Source: Bacillus thuringiensis
Lineage (GTDB): Bacteria > Bacillota > Bacilli > Bacillales > Bacillaceae_G
Reading direction: 5' to 3'
Assembly (NCBI RefSeq): GCF_022095615.2
Contig: NZ_CP155559.1
Span: forward strand, 2,043,501 to 2,107,500
DNA: 64,000 nt
The position numbers and the translations under genes are program-made. The notes under the pieces are model-generated. The model made no database searches, had not been told where the DNA came from, and saw nothing but the letters and a program-made list of their open reading frames with translations. Below, piece by piece: positions 43,843 through 53,067 of this stretch (position 1 is the stretch's first letter; each line of letters starts with the position of its first letter).

Positions 43843-45063
43843 ATGGGAAATGAGCAAGTGAAGAATGTGGGGAAAGAAAAGAAGTTATGTCTTTGTATGA
43901 TTGTTAAAAACGAGTCTAGAATTATGGAAAGGTGTTTAAATGCTACAAAATCAATTGTAGATTTTGTTTCTATTTGCGATACGGGATCAACTGATAATAC
44001 ACCTGAAATTATTGAAAATTGGTGTAAAGAAAATGAAATCCCTGGAACAGTTCATCATGAACCATTTCAAAACTTTGGTTATAACAGAAGTTTAGCTGTT
44101 TCATTGGCACAAAAAACATATCCAGAAGCGGATTATTTATTAATATTAGATGCGGATATGATATTAGAAGTTGATCCTGATTTTGATAAGACTAGTTTAA
44201 CGGAAGACCATTATCTTACATTGCAATATGATATTCATATTAAATATTGGCTTACACGCCTTTTAAAAGCTTCTTTACCATGGAAATCAGTAGGTGTTAC
44301 TCATGAGTATTGGGATATAGATCGTTCCAAAGTTGATGCGAACTACATTGCAAGAGTAGCAAGGCTAGAGACGCTTGTCGTTAACGATCCTGGGGATGGT
44401 GGTAGTAAAGCTGATAAGTTTGAGAGAGATGAGAGGCTGTTATTACAAGGATTAAATGATCCAGAAACAACGCCAGATTTGCATATAAGATATTTATTTT
44501 ATTTAGCCCAAACTTATTTTCATTTAAGTCAATTTGAAGATTCTATTAAATGGTATAAAAAACGAGTGGAAGCAGGGGGATGGGTTGAAGAGGTGTTCTA
44601 TTCGTTATTGCGAATAGGATTTTGTTATGAACAATTAGCAAACCGTTCAGCAAATGAACAATATGAAGTAACAGAAGCGGATGAAAAAGAAAATGCTAAG
44701 AAACAAGAAGAGCAATATACAGCATTAGCTGTTCTTTATTTTCAAAAAGCGTGGGAATATCGACCAACTAGGGCTGAGCCATTATACCAACTTGCAAGAA
44801 TGTATCGATTAAAATCCGAAAATAATATTGCTTTGATGTATGCCTTACAAGGGAAGGAAGTTCCTTTTCCAAAAGATGATCTTCTATTTGTAGATTATCA
44901 TGTGTATGATTACTTATTTGACTATGAGATTTCTATCAGTGCTTTTTATATACCACATAAAAAACATTTAGGTGCAGTATCACAAAAATATTTGGAATCG
45001 AAAAAAGAAGAGTTACCGTTTCATATAGCAAATATGGTAGAAAGTAATGCAAAATTTTATTAA
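43843..45063 (+). CDS. Family 2 glycosyltransferase with C-terminal TPR-like region
   Basis: This 406-residue protein starts with a GT-A domain: LCLCMIVKNESRIMERCL, the sugar-nucleotide site FVSICDTGSTDNT at about 42-54, and the DxD motif LLILDADMILE near 104. Residues about 200-340 are helical repeats (HIRYLFYLAQTYFHLSQFED, ALAVLYFQKAWEYRPTRAEP), which may bind a protein acceptor. The downstream gene, a second glycosyltransferase-like protein, lies 35 bases away, so both are probably one operon. The acceptor is unknown. The ribosome site is GAGGTGG. Confidence 0.88.
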   Translation: MGNEQVKNVGKEKKLCLCMIVKNESRIMERCLNATKSIVDFVSICDTGSTDNTPEIIENWCKENEIPGTVHHEPFQNFGYNRSLAVSLAQKTYPEADYLLILDADMILEVDPDFDKTSLTEDHYLTLQYDIHIKYWLTRLLKASLPWKSVGVTHEYWDIDRSKVDANYIARVARLETLVVNDPGDGGSKADKFERDERLLLQGLNDPETTPDLHIRYLFYLAQTYFHLSQFEDSIKWYKKRVEAGGWVEEVFYSLLRIGFCYEQLANRSANEQYEVTEADEKENAKKQEEQYTALAVLYFQKAWEYRPTRAEPLYQLARMYRLKSENNIALMYALQGKEVPFPKDDLLFVDYHVYDYLFDYEISISAFYIPHKKHLGAVSQKYLESKKEELPFHIANMVESNAKFY

Positions 45064-45097
45064 ATACAATTTTGGTTAAAGGAGTAGTGGAGTAATC

Positions 45098-46252
45098 ATG
45101 GAGTTAATACGATGGGCGCTTGAACTAGGTGAATCTGTGCATGGAAATACGTATGAAGAATTGATGCCACTACTAGACTACTATTATGATCGTGATCATT
45201 TAAAAGCGTATTGTGTCGCAAACCTTCTTTTAAACATGGACGCCCCAGATGAGCATCGACAAAAAATCGAATTAAGAAGGTGCATTGCTGCTTATTATGC
45301 TGGATTATATAAAGTAGCAAAAAAACATGCAAATGAGCTTTTACTTAAATATCCGGATGTGGATTTATATAAAAATAATTTAAGGTTAATGGAAGCTTAT
45401 TTGAATAAAGAATATGATTATTGTCTTTTTATATGCCCAAAGACGTATGGTAGTTTTATAGATGTTGCACGAGCTTTGAAATGGCGATTGGAGCAGGAAG
45501 GAAATACAGCAATTATATCAGAAACAATACTAGAAAATGTAAAAAATACAATTGTATTTGGAGCGCATACATATGCATTTAATCCAAATTTACTTCCGAA
45601 AAATGCAATTATTTATAATTTAGAACAGCTATATGAAGGAAGCCCGTATGCGCATCCACTTTATTTAATATTATTAAAAGATAAGGAAATTTGGGATTAT
45701 AGTAAACAAAATATAGAATGGTTAAAACAAAAAGGAATAGGAAAAGAAATAAAACATGTAGGAATGAACTATGCACCAACTTTAGAAATAAAAAAAGATG
45801 CATTTGAAGATGAAATTACTGAAGACATTGATATACTGTTTATAGGTGCTCTTAATCCGAGGCGGCAAGCTATTTTGGATCAATTAAAAGCAGTTGCCCC
45901 CAATTTAAATATTGTTTTTAAAAATAATGCTTGGGGAATTGCTAGAAATGAGCTAATTGCTAGGTCTAAAATTATTTTAAATATTCATTTTTACTTATCA
46001 GGAATTCTTGAGACACCTCGTGTTTCTTATGCAGTGGCAAATAAGAAGTTTATTATTTCAGAAAATAGTAATCCGGAAGACGAGATAGAGTGGCCGGGAA
46101 TTGTATTTACTTCGTACGAAAAAATAATAGACAATATAATGAAATATGTAGCCTTACCAGAAGAACGTATCAAATTAGCAGAAAAAGCGTATAACCATTT
46201 TGAAGCTAAAGGTAGTATAGGCATACTGAGTCCTAAAGGGGAGAAAAAGTAA
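45098..46252 (+). CDS. GT-B/CgeB-like glycosyltransferase
   Basis: This 384-residue protein has an N-terminal helical region of about 110 residues (with AAYYAGLYKVAKKHANELLL), then a GT-B-like domain. DIDILFIGALNPRRQAIL near residue 245 and the segment NELIARSKIILNIHFYLSG, IISENSNPEDEIEWPGIVF near the C terminus resemble the CgeB/DUF3880-type family used for spore surface or polysaccharide glycosylation. It forms a pair with the GT2 gene upstream. The function is inferred only from the fold; GTGGAG precedes the ATG. Confidence 0.75.
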   Translation: MELIRWALELGESVHGNTYEELMPLLDYYYDRDHLKAYCVANLLLNMDAPDEHRQKIELRRCIAAYYAGLYKVAKKHANELLLKYPDVDLYKNNLRLMEAYLNKEYDYCLFICPKTYGSFIDVARALKWRLEQEGNTAIISETILENVKNTIVFGAHTYAFNPNLLPKNAIIYNLEQLYEGSPYAHPLYLILLKDKEIWDYSKQNIEWLKQKGIGKEIKHVGMNYAPTLEIKKDAFEDEITEDIDILFIGALNPRRQAILDQLKAVAPNLNIVFKNNAWGIARNELIARSKIILNIHFYLSGILETPRVSYAVANKKFIISENSNPEDEIEWPGIVFTSYEKIIDNIMKYVALPEERIKLAEKAYNHFEAKGSIGILSPKGEKK

Positions 46253-46257
46253 TTGTG

Positions 46258-46290
46258 AAGAACTCATACTTTCGTATGAGTTCTTTTTTC
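46258..46290 (+). terminator. Terminator of the glycosyltransferase pair
   Basis: A perfect 12-base stem AAGAACTCATAC/GTATGAGTTCTT has a four-base loop and T6. Confidence 0.93.
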
Positions 46291-46394
46291 GTCTATCATA
46301 CTATTTTATCAAGCTAGTTCCCTCTTTATATCGTGTTTTGTATAGAAATTTCTGATAATATATAAATATAACTTGAAAACAAAGGGGAGAAATA

Positions 46395-46934
46395 ATGATG
46401 AAACTAGTTGTTATTAACGGTACACCAAGAAAATTCGGAAGAACTCGCGTAGTGGCAAAATATATTGCAGATCAATTTGAAGGGGAATTATATGATTTAG
46501 CGATAGAAGAGTTACCATTATATAACGGAGAAGAATCACAACGTGAATTAGAAGCGGTAAAAAAATTAAAGGCGTTAGTGAAAGCTGCTGATGGGGTAGT
46601 ACTATGTACACCTGAATATCATAATGCAATGAGTGGGGCATTGAAAAATTCGTTAGATTACTTAAGTAGCAGTGAATTTGTTCATAAACCTGTCGCGTTA
46701 TTAGCAATTGCTGGAGGCGGTAAAGGTGGAATTAACGCATTAAACAGTATGCGCACTGTTGCTAGAGGGGTATATGCAAATGCAATCCCAAAACAAGTTG
46801 TGCTTGATGGACTTCATGTACAAGACGGTGAACTGGGAGAAGATGCAAAACCATTAATTCATGATTTAGTTAAAGAATTAAAAGCATATATGAGCGTATA
46901 TAAAGAGGTGAAAAAACAACTAGGAGTTGAGTGA
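46395..46934 (+). CDS. azr: NADPH-dependent FMN reductase (azobenzene reductase type)
   Basis: This 179-residue flavodoxin-like protein starts KLVVINGTPRKFGRTRVVAK, which holds the FMN phosphate loop. It continues with LCTPEYHNAMSGALKNSLDY, the flavin-stacking motif, and LLAIAGGGKGGINALNSMRT. These match B. subtilis Azr (YhdA) closely. It reduces FMN, azo dyes and quinones with NADPH in the cytoplasm. Tandem ATGs at 46395 and 46398 are both possible. The next gene (MFS) starts immediately after and is likely co-transcribed, which suggests a detoxification and efflux pair. Confidence 0.9.
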   Translation: MMKLVVINGTPRKFGRTRVVAKYIADQFEGELYDLAIEELPLYNGEESQRELEAVKKLKALVKAADGVVLCTPEYHNAMSGALKNSLDYLSSSEFVHKPVALLAIAGGGKGGINALNSMRTVARGVYANAIPKQVVLDGLHVQDGELGEDAKPLIHDLVKELKAYMSVYKEVKKQLGVE

Positions 46935-46935
46935 T

Positions 46936-48165
46936 ATGCCATCTCTGTATAGAGATTCTCGCTTGTATTTCATTCTGGGGGCCAATAGTCTATCAGCTAT
47001 TGGTTCTGGAATTGTAATGATAACGATTCCGTGGTTGTTAATTAAAGAAAGTGGAGGGGAGACAACGTTTGGCTATATTTCCATCATCTCAACTCTAATT
47101 ATGTTTTTATTAACGCCGTTTATCGGGCAAAGTATTGATCGCTTCTCAAGAAAATCTTTATTGTTATGTAACGAAGGAATCGGGATAGCCGTAATCGGAA
47201 TAATGGTTATATGGGGATTTGCTGGGCAATCTTATTATTCTATTCACTATATTCTTATTTATATAGCAGGATCTTTTTACTATCTGTTATTTTATCCTAC
47301 AATTTTTGCATTTAACCAAGAAATTTTTCAAGCTGAACATTATAAAAGTTTAAGTGGGGCGATGGAAATACAAGGACAGTTAACACAAGTTATTTCAGGA
47401 GCAGCCGCGAGCTTCCTAATTGAAATTGTGTCTTTGAAGTGGATTTTGTTAGTAGATATGTTAACTTTTGTAGGAGCATTTTTCCTGTTCTTATGTATAC
47501 CATACGTAAAGAAAAAGGAAGTAAAAAAGAAAGTAACATTTAAGAAGCAATTGTTCGAAGGAATTCACTTTATGAAAAAACATCCTAAGCTCTTTTGGTT
47601 CTTACTTGCCACTTATATGCCGTTTATCGGTGTCATGATGGCAAATTATTTAATACCAGTTTATATTTCGGATATACTCAAAGCCAATGCCTCTGTCTAT
47701 GCAATAGAGGGCATGATGTACGGTGTCGGAGCGGTTGTTGCAGGGATCTGCATTCCACTCATAATGAAATATGTGAAAACAGAAGTTTCAATCGTTATGA
47801 CGATGTTCATTTATGTAATTTCAATTACCGTAATGATTATTGAACCTTCCGTAATGTTGTTATATGGACTTGCGATTTTTCATGCGATTGGAAATGCGGG
47901 TACAAGAGTAGCGAGAAATGTATTGATGATGGAGGAAATTCCAAACGAAGTAATGGGACGTGTAGACAGCTTATTTCGATTAATTGGTACAGGAATACGA
48001 ATTGTATTATTAATGCTGTTTACAGCTGGTGTATCTAAAGCTGGGGTAACGCTTCCTTTTTACGTATTAAGCTGCATATTGATCTTTTCATTAGGAATTG
48101 CTATTTATTATGTACTTTCACAACGTAAAGTAGGGACGAACGTTTCTAATAAATCAATCGTATAA
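46936..48165 (+). CDS. Major facilitator superfamily transporter
   Basis: This 409-residue protein has 12 predicted membrane spans. It starts RDSRLYFILGANSLSAIGSG and carries the MFS loop FIGQSIDRFSRKSLLLCNEG between helices 2 and 3. A mid-loop KKKVTFKKQLFEGIHFMKKH is cytoplasmic and basic. The layout fits the drug/macrolide-type exporters (the MefA/enterobactin exporter group) of Bacillus. The ATG at 46936 has AGGAG nine bases upstream inside the end of azr, so the two are coupled. The substrate is unknown. Confidence 0.85.
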   Translation: MPSLYRDSRLYFILGANSLSAIGSGIVMITIPWLLIKESGGETTFGYISIISTLIMFLLTPFIGQSIDRFSRKSLLLCNEGIGIAVIGIMVIWGFAGQSYYSIHYILIYIAGSFYYLLFYPTIFAFNQEIFQAEHYKSLSGAMEIQGQLTQVISGAAASFLIEIVSLKWILLVDMLTFVGAFFLFLCIPYVKKKEVKKKVTFKKQLFEGIHFMKKHPKLFWFLLATYMPFIGVMMANYLIPVYISDILKANASVYAIEGMMYGVGAVVAGICIPLIMKYVKTEVSIVMTMFIYVISITVMIIEPSVMLLYGLAIFHAIGNAGTRVARNVLMMEEIPNEVMGRVDSLFRLIGTGIRIVLLMLFTAGVSKAGVTLPFYVLSCILIFSLGIAIYYVLSQRKVGTNVSNKSIV

Positions 48166-48228
48166 AAAGTACTTCTGCCTTCCTATCTTTTTCTATATAA
48201 TATAAAGAAAGGGAGTGCAAACTTATTT

Positions 48229-48786
48229 ATGAACAAATGGATCTTGCTTATAATCTTATTATTACCACCACTATACATTCTTTATATGACGTTTCGAATG
48301 AAGAATGTTGCTCGTGAAAAATTGAGTAATCACTCTCCGTACGTTCTTATATTAGGCGCGAAGTTATTTGGAGATAGACCGTCTTTATCTCTTCAAAACC
48401 GTTTGGATGTAGCGTTGGAATATTTATATTCCCATCCTGAAGCGAAAGTAATTGTTTCAGGTGGTCAAGGGGAAGATGAAGATATACCGGAAGCTCATAG
48501 TATGAGAAACTATTTAATGGTACATGGTATAGATGAGAGTCGTATTTTAATAGAAGATCAATCTACAAATACGTATGAGAATGTAAAGTTTAGCATGGAT
48601 TTATATGATGTGAAACATGCGGTAGTGGTAAGTAATACGTATCATTTATATAGAACGAAAATAATTGCAAAGCGTTTAGGTATGAAGATGGAGGCGCTAG
48701 CTGCTGAAACACCAATGCGCTCTAAGAAAAAAATGTATGTACGTGAATATGCTGCAATAATGAAAACCATATTGTTCGACCGTTAG
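48229..48786 (+). CDS. YdcF/SanA-family (DUF218) protein
   Basis: This 185-residue protein has an N-terminal membrane anchor (WILLIILLLPPLYILYMTF) and a DUF218 domain: VLILGAKLFGDRPSLSLQNR, VIVSGGQGEDEDIPEAHSMR, EDQSTNTYENVKFS and VVSNTYHLYRT. Proteins of this fold occur at the cell surface and are linked to envelope integrity in E. coli (SanA). The enzyme activity is not established. GGGAGTG lies before the ATG. It is monocistronic. Confidence 0.88.
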   Translation: MNKWILLIILLLPPLYILYMTFRMKNVAREKLSNHSPYVLILGAKLFGDRPSLSLQNRLDVALEYLYSHPEAKVIVSGGQGEDEDIPEAHSMRNYLMVHGIDESRILIEDQSTNTYENVKFSMDLYDVKHAVVVSNTYHLYRTKIIAKRLGMKMEALAAETPMRSKKKMYVREYAAIMKTILFDR

Positions 48787-48811
48787 AGCTCAAATGTGAG
48801 CTCTTTTTTTG
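48785..48811 (+). terminator. Terminator of the ydcF-like gene
   Basis: The eight-base stem AGAGCTCA/TGAGCTCT has an AATG loop and T7. Confidence 0.9.
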
Positions 48812-48888
48812 TACAATAATGCGTATCATTTGAAATGAATTCCATATTCCATCAAAATAAAGGAAACAACATTAAAGGAGTTGTATTT

Positions 48889-49836
48889 GTGATTCAATTT
48901 AATCATGTGTCAAAAGCGTATGAAGATGGCACGAAAGCAGTGGATTCATTGCATTTAGAAATTAAAAAGGGAGAATTTTTTGTTCTCATTGGTCCGAGTG
49001 GTTGCGGGAAAACAACGACAATGAAAATGATTAACCGTTTAATTGAAACGACTGAAGGATCTATTTTAATCGATGGAAAAGATATTCAACAATATAATAT
49101 TAATGAATTGCGTTGGAATATAGGATACGTATTGCAGCAAATCGCTTTGTTTCCGCATATGACAATTGCTGAAAATATTGCAGTTGTTCCTGAAATGAGA
49201 AAATGGAGTAAAGAAAAAATAAAAGCTCGTGTCGATGAGTTACTACAGATGGTTGGGCTAGATCCAGACGTATATCGCGATCGTATGCCGGATGAATTGT
49301 CAGGAGGGCAAAAGCAGCGCGTTGGTGTCGTAAGGGCATTAGCCGCAAATCCGAAAATCGTTCTTATGGACGAACCGTTTAGTGCGTTAGATCCGTTAAG
49401 TAGGGAACAACTTCAGAAGGATATCGTACAACTGCAAAAAAAGATTCAAAAAACAATTGTATTCGTAACACATGATATGCAAGAAGCATTATCGCTTGGA
49501 GATCGCATTTGTATTATGAAAGAAGGAAAAGTTGTCCAATTAGATACACCAGAAGGAATTATACATAATCCGAAAAATGAATTTGTAGAGGAGTTCATTG
49601 GAAATCGTGGACGACCTTGGTATGAGGGGAAAAGTATAGAAGATGTATTGCCACTTGATGAAAGTATGCGGATAGAAGGGGATGCACTATCATTACATTC
49701 TTCTTTACAAGAAGCATTAGTTCGTGTGCGAGCTGACGAAGTCGTTCCAGTTGAAGAAAATGGTCAATATGTTGGAGCTTTAACAAGTCGTCATATTGTC
49801 AATTATATTGTTGAACAAATGAAGGAAAGAGGCTAA
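48889..49836 (+). CDS. Quaternary-amine/ergothioneine-type ABC transporter ATPase (OpuCA/EgtV-like)
   Basis: This 315-residue ATPase has Walker A GPSGCGKTT at 35-43, signature LSGGQKQRVGV near 136, Walker B VLMDEPFSALDP, and the switch FVTHDMQEAL. A C-terminal CBS-like region (about 250-315, LHSSLQEALVRVRADEVVPV) is the regulatory part seen in OpuA/OpuCA ATPases. The GTG at 48889 is eight bases after AAAGGAG. It precedes and is coupled to a fused permease-binding protein gene, four bases away. The substrate may be a betaine-like osmoprotectant or ergothioneine. Confidence 0.9.
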   Translation: MIQFNHVSKAYEDGTKAVDSLHLEIKKGEFFVLIGPSGCGKTTTMKMINRLIETTEGSILIDGKDIQQYNINELRWNIGYVLQQIALFPHMTIAENIAVVPEMRKWSKEKIKARVDELLQMVGLDPDVYRDRMPDELSGGQKQRVGVVRALAANPKIVLMDEPFSALDPLSREQLQKDIVQLQKKIQKTIVFVTHDMQEALSLGDRICIMKEGKVVQLDTPEGIIHNPKNEFVEEFIGNRGRPWYEGKSIEDVLPLDESMRIEGDALSLHSSLQEALVRVRADEVVPVEENGQYVGALTSRHIVNYIVEQMKERG

Positions 49837-49839
49837 ACA

Positions 49840-51351
49840 GTGACTGATTTTATACAAACGTTCCAAGAACGAAAAATAGAATTACTAACTGCATTAAGTG
49901 AGCATTTACAAATATCACTTATTTCATTATTTTTTGCAGTAATTATTGCAGTACCGCTTGGCATTTTATTAACGAGAAAAGAACGAATGGCTGAGTTTAT
50001 TATAGGAACTTCTGCAGTTATGCAGACGGTCCCATCACTGGCATTACTCGGACTTTTAATCCCATTGGTAGGAATTGGAAAACTCCCAGCCGTTATTGCA
50101 TTAGTTGTGTATGCACTATTACCCATTTTACGAAATACATATACAGGAATAAGGGAGTTGGATGAATCTTTAATCGAAGCAGCGAGAGCTATGGGGATGA
50201 ATAGCTGGAGAAGACTGTGGAAGGTAGAGCTCCCTCTTGCATTACCAATTATTATGGCCGGTATTCGTACGGCGATGGTATTAATTGTTGGAACGGCTAC
50301 ATTAGCAGCCCTTATAGGTGCTGGTGGGCTCGGTAAACTCATATTACTTGGTATCGATCGAAATGATCATGCACTTATCATTTTAGGGGCCGTACCAGCC
50401 GCGTTACTCGCTTTATTCTTTGATGTAGTACTTCGGGTGCTTGAGAGTCCCAAACGCTCTTCTAAGCGTGTTATATTGACGATATGTATTGTTTGTATAA
50501 TGATTGCTTCTCCATTTCTTTGGAATACACAAAAGAACGATATTGTTATTGCCGGCAAACTTGGATCAGAACCTGAAATTTTAATTCAAATGTATAAGCA
50601 ACTTATCGAACAAGATACCGATTTACACGTAGAATTAAAACCAGGTCTTGGAAAAACAGCATTTGTATTTGAAGCGTTGAAATCAGGTGAAGTAGATATA
50701 TACCCGGAATTTTCGGGAACAGCTTTATCTACTTTCGTGAAAGAAGAGCCAAAAAGCACAAATCGGGATGAAGTATATGAGCAAGCTCGCGCTGGAATGG
50801 AAAAGAAATATAATATGGTAATGTTGAAGCCGATGGAGTATAACAATACGTATGCACTAGCTATGCCGAAAAAAATAGCAAATCTAAATAATATAAATAC
50901 AATTTCTGATTTAGGAAAAATTGCACAGGATGCAAAAGTAGGATTCACATTAGAATTTGCTGATCGTGAAGACGGTTATAAAGGAATGCAAAAGTTATAT
51001 AACTATAAGTTTTCAAATGTGAAAACGATGGAACCGAAACTACGTTATAGTGCAATTCAATCAGGAGATGTTAACGTAATTGATGCATATTCAACTGATA
51101 GTGAACTTGAGCAATACGGACTTAAAGTGCTAAAAGATGATAAAGGATTATTCCCACCATACCAAGGTGCACCGTTATTAAGAAAAGAGACGTTACAGAA
51201 ATATCCTGAACTTGAAAAAGTATTAAATACATTATCTGGGAAGATTACAGATGAAGAAATGCGAAAAATGAATTATGAAGTAAATGTGAATGGTAAAAGT
51301 AGTGAAGAAGTAGCAAAACAATTTTTACAAAAAGAGAATTTACTTCGTTAA
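49840..51351 (+). CDS. Fused permease and substrate-binding protein of an OpuBC/EgtU-type ABC importer
   Basis: This 503-residue fusion has an N-terminal permease domain (about 1-215) with TSAVMQTVPSLALLGLLIPL and the coupling loop SLIEAARAMGMNSWRRLWKV. A linker span (KRVILTICIVCIMIASPFLW) follows, then a class II binding domain (about 228-503) starting KNDIVIAGKLGSEPEILIQM and containing DIYPEFSGTALSTF and FPPYQGAPLLRKE. This fusion architecture occurs in glycine betaine/choline carriers, in Listeria BilE and in the EgtU ergothioneine importer family. The binding aromatic residues could not be matched by eye, so the ligand is open. GTG start. Confidence 0.88.
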   Translation: MTDFIQTFQERKIELLTALSEHLQISLISLFFAVIIAVPLGILLTRKERMAEFIIGTSAVMQTVPSLALLGLLIPLVGIGKLPAVIALVVYALLPILRNTYTGIRELDESLIEAARAMGMNSWRRLWKVELPLALPIIMAGIRTAMVLIVGTATLAALIGAGGLGKLILLGIDRNDHALIILGAVPAALLALFFDVVLRVLESPKRSSKRVILTICIVCIMIASPFLWNTQKNDIVIAGKLGSEPEILIQMYKQLIEQDTDLHVELKPGLGKTAFVFEALKSGEVDIYPEFSGTALSTFVKEEPKSTNRDEVYEQARAGMEKKYNMVMLKPMEYNNTYALAMPKKIANLNNINTISDLGKIAQDAKVGFTLEFADREDGYKGMQKLYNYKFSNVKTMEPKLRYSAIQSGDVNVIDAYSTDSELEQYGLKVLKDDKGLFPPYQGAPLLRKETLQKYPELEKVLNTLSGKITDEEMRKMNYEVNVNGKSSEEVAKQFLQKENLLR

Positions 51352-51388
51352 TTTTACAAGAAATATACAAATTTATATGTATGAAATG

Positions 51389-51418
51389 ACCGTTCATTAC
51401 AAAATGAACGGTTTTTTT
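51389..51418 (+). terminator. Terminator of the ABC importer operon
   Basis: The ten-base stem ACCGTTCATT/AATGAACGGT is followed by T7. Confidence 0.92.
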
Positions 51419-51542
51419 GTGCATACTTATACATTTTTTCAAAAAAGTATTCCATTTTTCTTCATTTTCTTTTAGAATAAGTAATGTTTTCCTGAAAAAA
51501 TATAAGAGAAACGTCTATTAGAGAAAAAGGTGACTTTAATAG

Positions 51543-51563
51543 TTGAACGAACATAACACCTAG
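51543..51563 (+). CDS. Possible six-codon leader ORF coupled to the permease gene
   Basis: AAAGGTGA stands seven bases before a TTG that opens MNEHNT and a TAG stop at 51561. The permease ATG comes one base later (51565) and has no ribosome site of its own. Either this is a leader that allows re-initiation, or a one-base frameshift has split the original N terminus MNEHNT from the permease. The sequence alone does not tell. Confidence 0.4.
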   Translation: MNEHNT

Positions 51564-51564
51564 A

Positions 51565-52992
51565 ATGACAGATGGGGTGGTACAAATAGAAAAGAAGTTA
51601 GGGTTTTTTCCATTAATTGCATTAGTAGTCGGAACAATGGTTGGTGGCGGTGTTTTTAGTTTACCGCATGATTTAGCAGTAGGAGCAAATAGTGGCTCTA
51701 TAATAATTGGTTGGTGTATTACAGCGATGGGAATGATTCCACTCGCGCTCGTATATCAAACGTTAGCAAGACAAAAACCGGAGCTTGAGGGCGGAATTTA
51801 TAGTTATGCACGTGCTGGTTTCGGAGAATATATCGGATTTAACAGTGCTTGGGGATATTGGCTAGCAGGAATTTTAGGAAACGTTGCAACAATCATGTTA
51901 CTGTTTAGTACATTAGGTTATTTCTTCCCTATTTTTAAAGGAGGAAATAATGTTGCATCTATCGTAGGAGCATCACTTTTATTATGGACACTTCATTTTC
52001 TAATTTTATTTGGAATTCGTGAAGCATCTATTATGAATGTTATTGCAACGATAGGGAAATTGGTTCCAATCGTATTATTTATTGTTGTAATGGTAACAGC
52101 GTTTCGCTGGGATACGTTTACACATGATTTTTGGGGAGAAGGAACTATATCAGTTTCCTCTATACTCGGTCAAGTGAAAAATACAATGCTTGTAACTCTT
52201 TGGGTTTTCATTGGGGTTGAAGGAGCGGTTGTATTATCTGGTAGAGCGAAAAATAGCCGAGATGTTGGTAAAGCGACAGTACTTGGACTTATTTTAGTAA
52301 TGTCTATTTATATTTTAATTTCTGTCTTGTCAATGGGAGCGATGACAAGAGGAGAGCTTTCCGTATTAGAAACTCCGTCAATGGGACATGTATTAGAGCA
52401 TGTTGTTGGGACATGGGGTGCAGTTGCGATTAATATCGGGTTAGTTGCTTCACTTGTAGGTACATTAATAGGCTGGTTTTTACTTGTTTCTGAAATTTCC
52501 CACGTAGCAGGAAAAGATGGCGTGTTTCCGAAAGTCTTTACGAAAACAAATAAAAAACAAACGCCACATATGGCATTATGGATCTCAAATGGCGTTGCCC
52601 AAATTATATTTATAATCGTTCTGTTTTCAGAATCAACATATCAAATTATGTATTTCATAGCGTCAACATCAATTTTAGTACCATATTTATTATCAGCGTT
52701 ATTCCAATTCAAATTAGTTATTACAAACGAACTAAAAGATGCAAAAGTAAAAAACGGCTCGTTAGCTTTAATGGCTTCTATTTATTCTGTATGGCTTCTA
52801 TATGCAGCAGGTTTGAAAAATTTATTACTTGTTTCAATCGTATATGGAATCGGGATTATTGTTTACATGTATGCAAGAAAAGAAAAAGGAAATCGTTGTT
52901 TTAGAGGTATTGAGAGATATGTAATGTGGGCAATTGTTATTGCAGCTATCACATCAATCTATATGTTATTGACTGGAAATATAAAAATGTAA
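51565..52992 (+). CDS. APC-family basic amino acid permease (arginine/ornithine antiporter-like)
   Basis: This 475-residue protein has 12-13 membrane spans. It starts with the APC signature LIALVVGTMVGGGVFSLPHD in span 1 and continues with EGGIYSYARAGFGEYIGFNS in span 3. The span-6 region FIGVEGAVVLSGRAKNSRDV is typical of the ArcD/YvsH-type basic amino acid antiporters. It probably exchanges arginine, lysine or ornithine. The start is uncertain: ATG 51565 lacks a ribosome site, a GTG at 51577 is possible, and a short frame ends just upstream. No arginine deiminase genes are adjacent. Confidence 0.85.
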   Translation: MTDGVVQIEKKLGFFPLIALVVGTMVGGGVFSLPHDLAVGANSGSIIIGWCITAMGMIPLALVYQTLARQKPELEGGIYSYARAGFGEYIGFNSAWGYWLAGILGNVATIMLLFSTLGYFFPIFKGGNNVASIVGASLLLWTLHFLILFGIREASIMNVIATIGKLVPIVLFIVVMVTAFRWDTFTHDFWGEGTISVSSILGQVKNTMLVTLWVFIGVEGAVVLSGRAKNSRDVGKATVLGLILVMSIYILISVLSMGAMTRGELSVLETPSMGHVLEHVVGTWGAVAINIGLVASLVGTLIGWFLLVSEISHVAGKDGVFPKVFTKTNKKQTPHMALWISNGVAQIIFIIVLFSESTYQIMYFIASTSILVPYLLSALFQFKLVITNELKDAKVKNGSLALMASIYSVWLLYAAGLKNLLLVSIVYGIGIIVYMYARKEKGNRCFRGIERYVMWAIVIAAITSIYMLLTGNIKM

Positions 52993-53019
52993 AAGTCCTT
53001 TTAAATAAAGGGCTTTTTT
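52991..53019 (+). terminator. Terminator of the permease gene
   Basis: The stem AAAAG-T-CCTTT paired with AAAGG-G-CTTTT is followed by T6. Confidence 0.85.
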
Positions 53020-53067
53020 CTTTGTCTAGAGAATATTTAATACATAAGATATTCAGGAGGGATGAAA

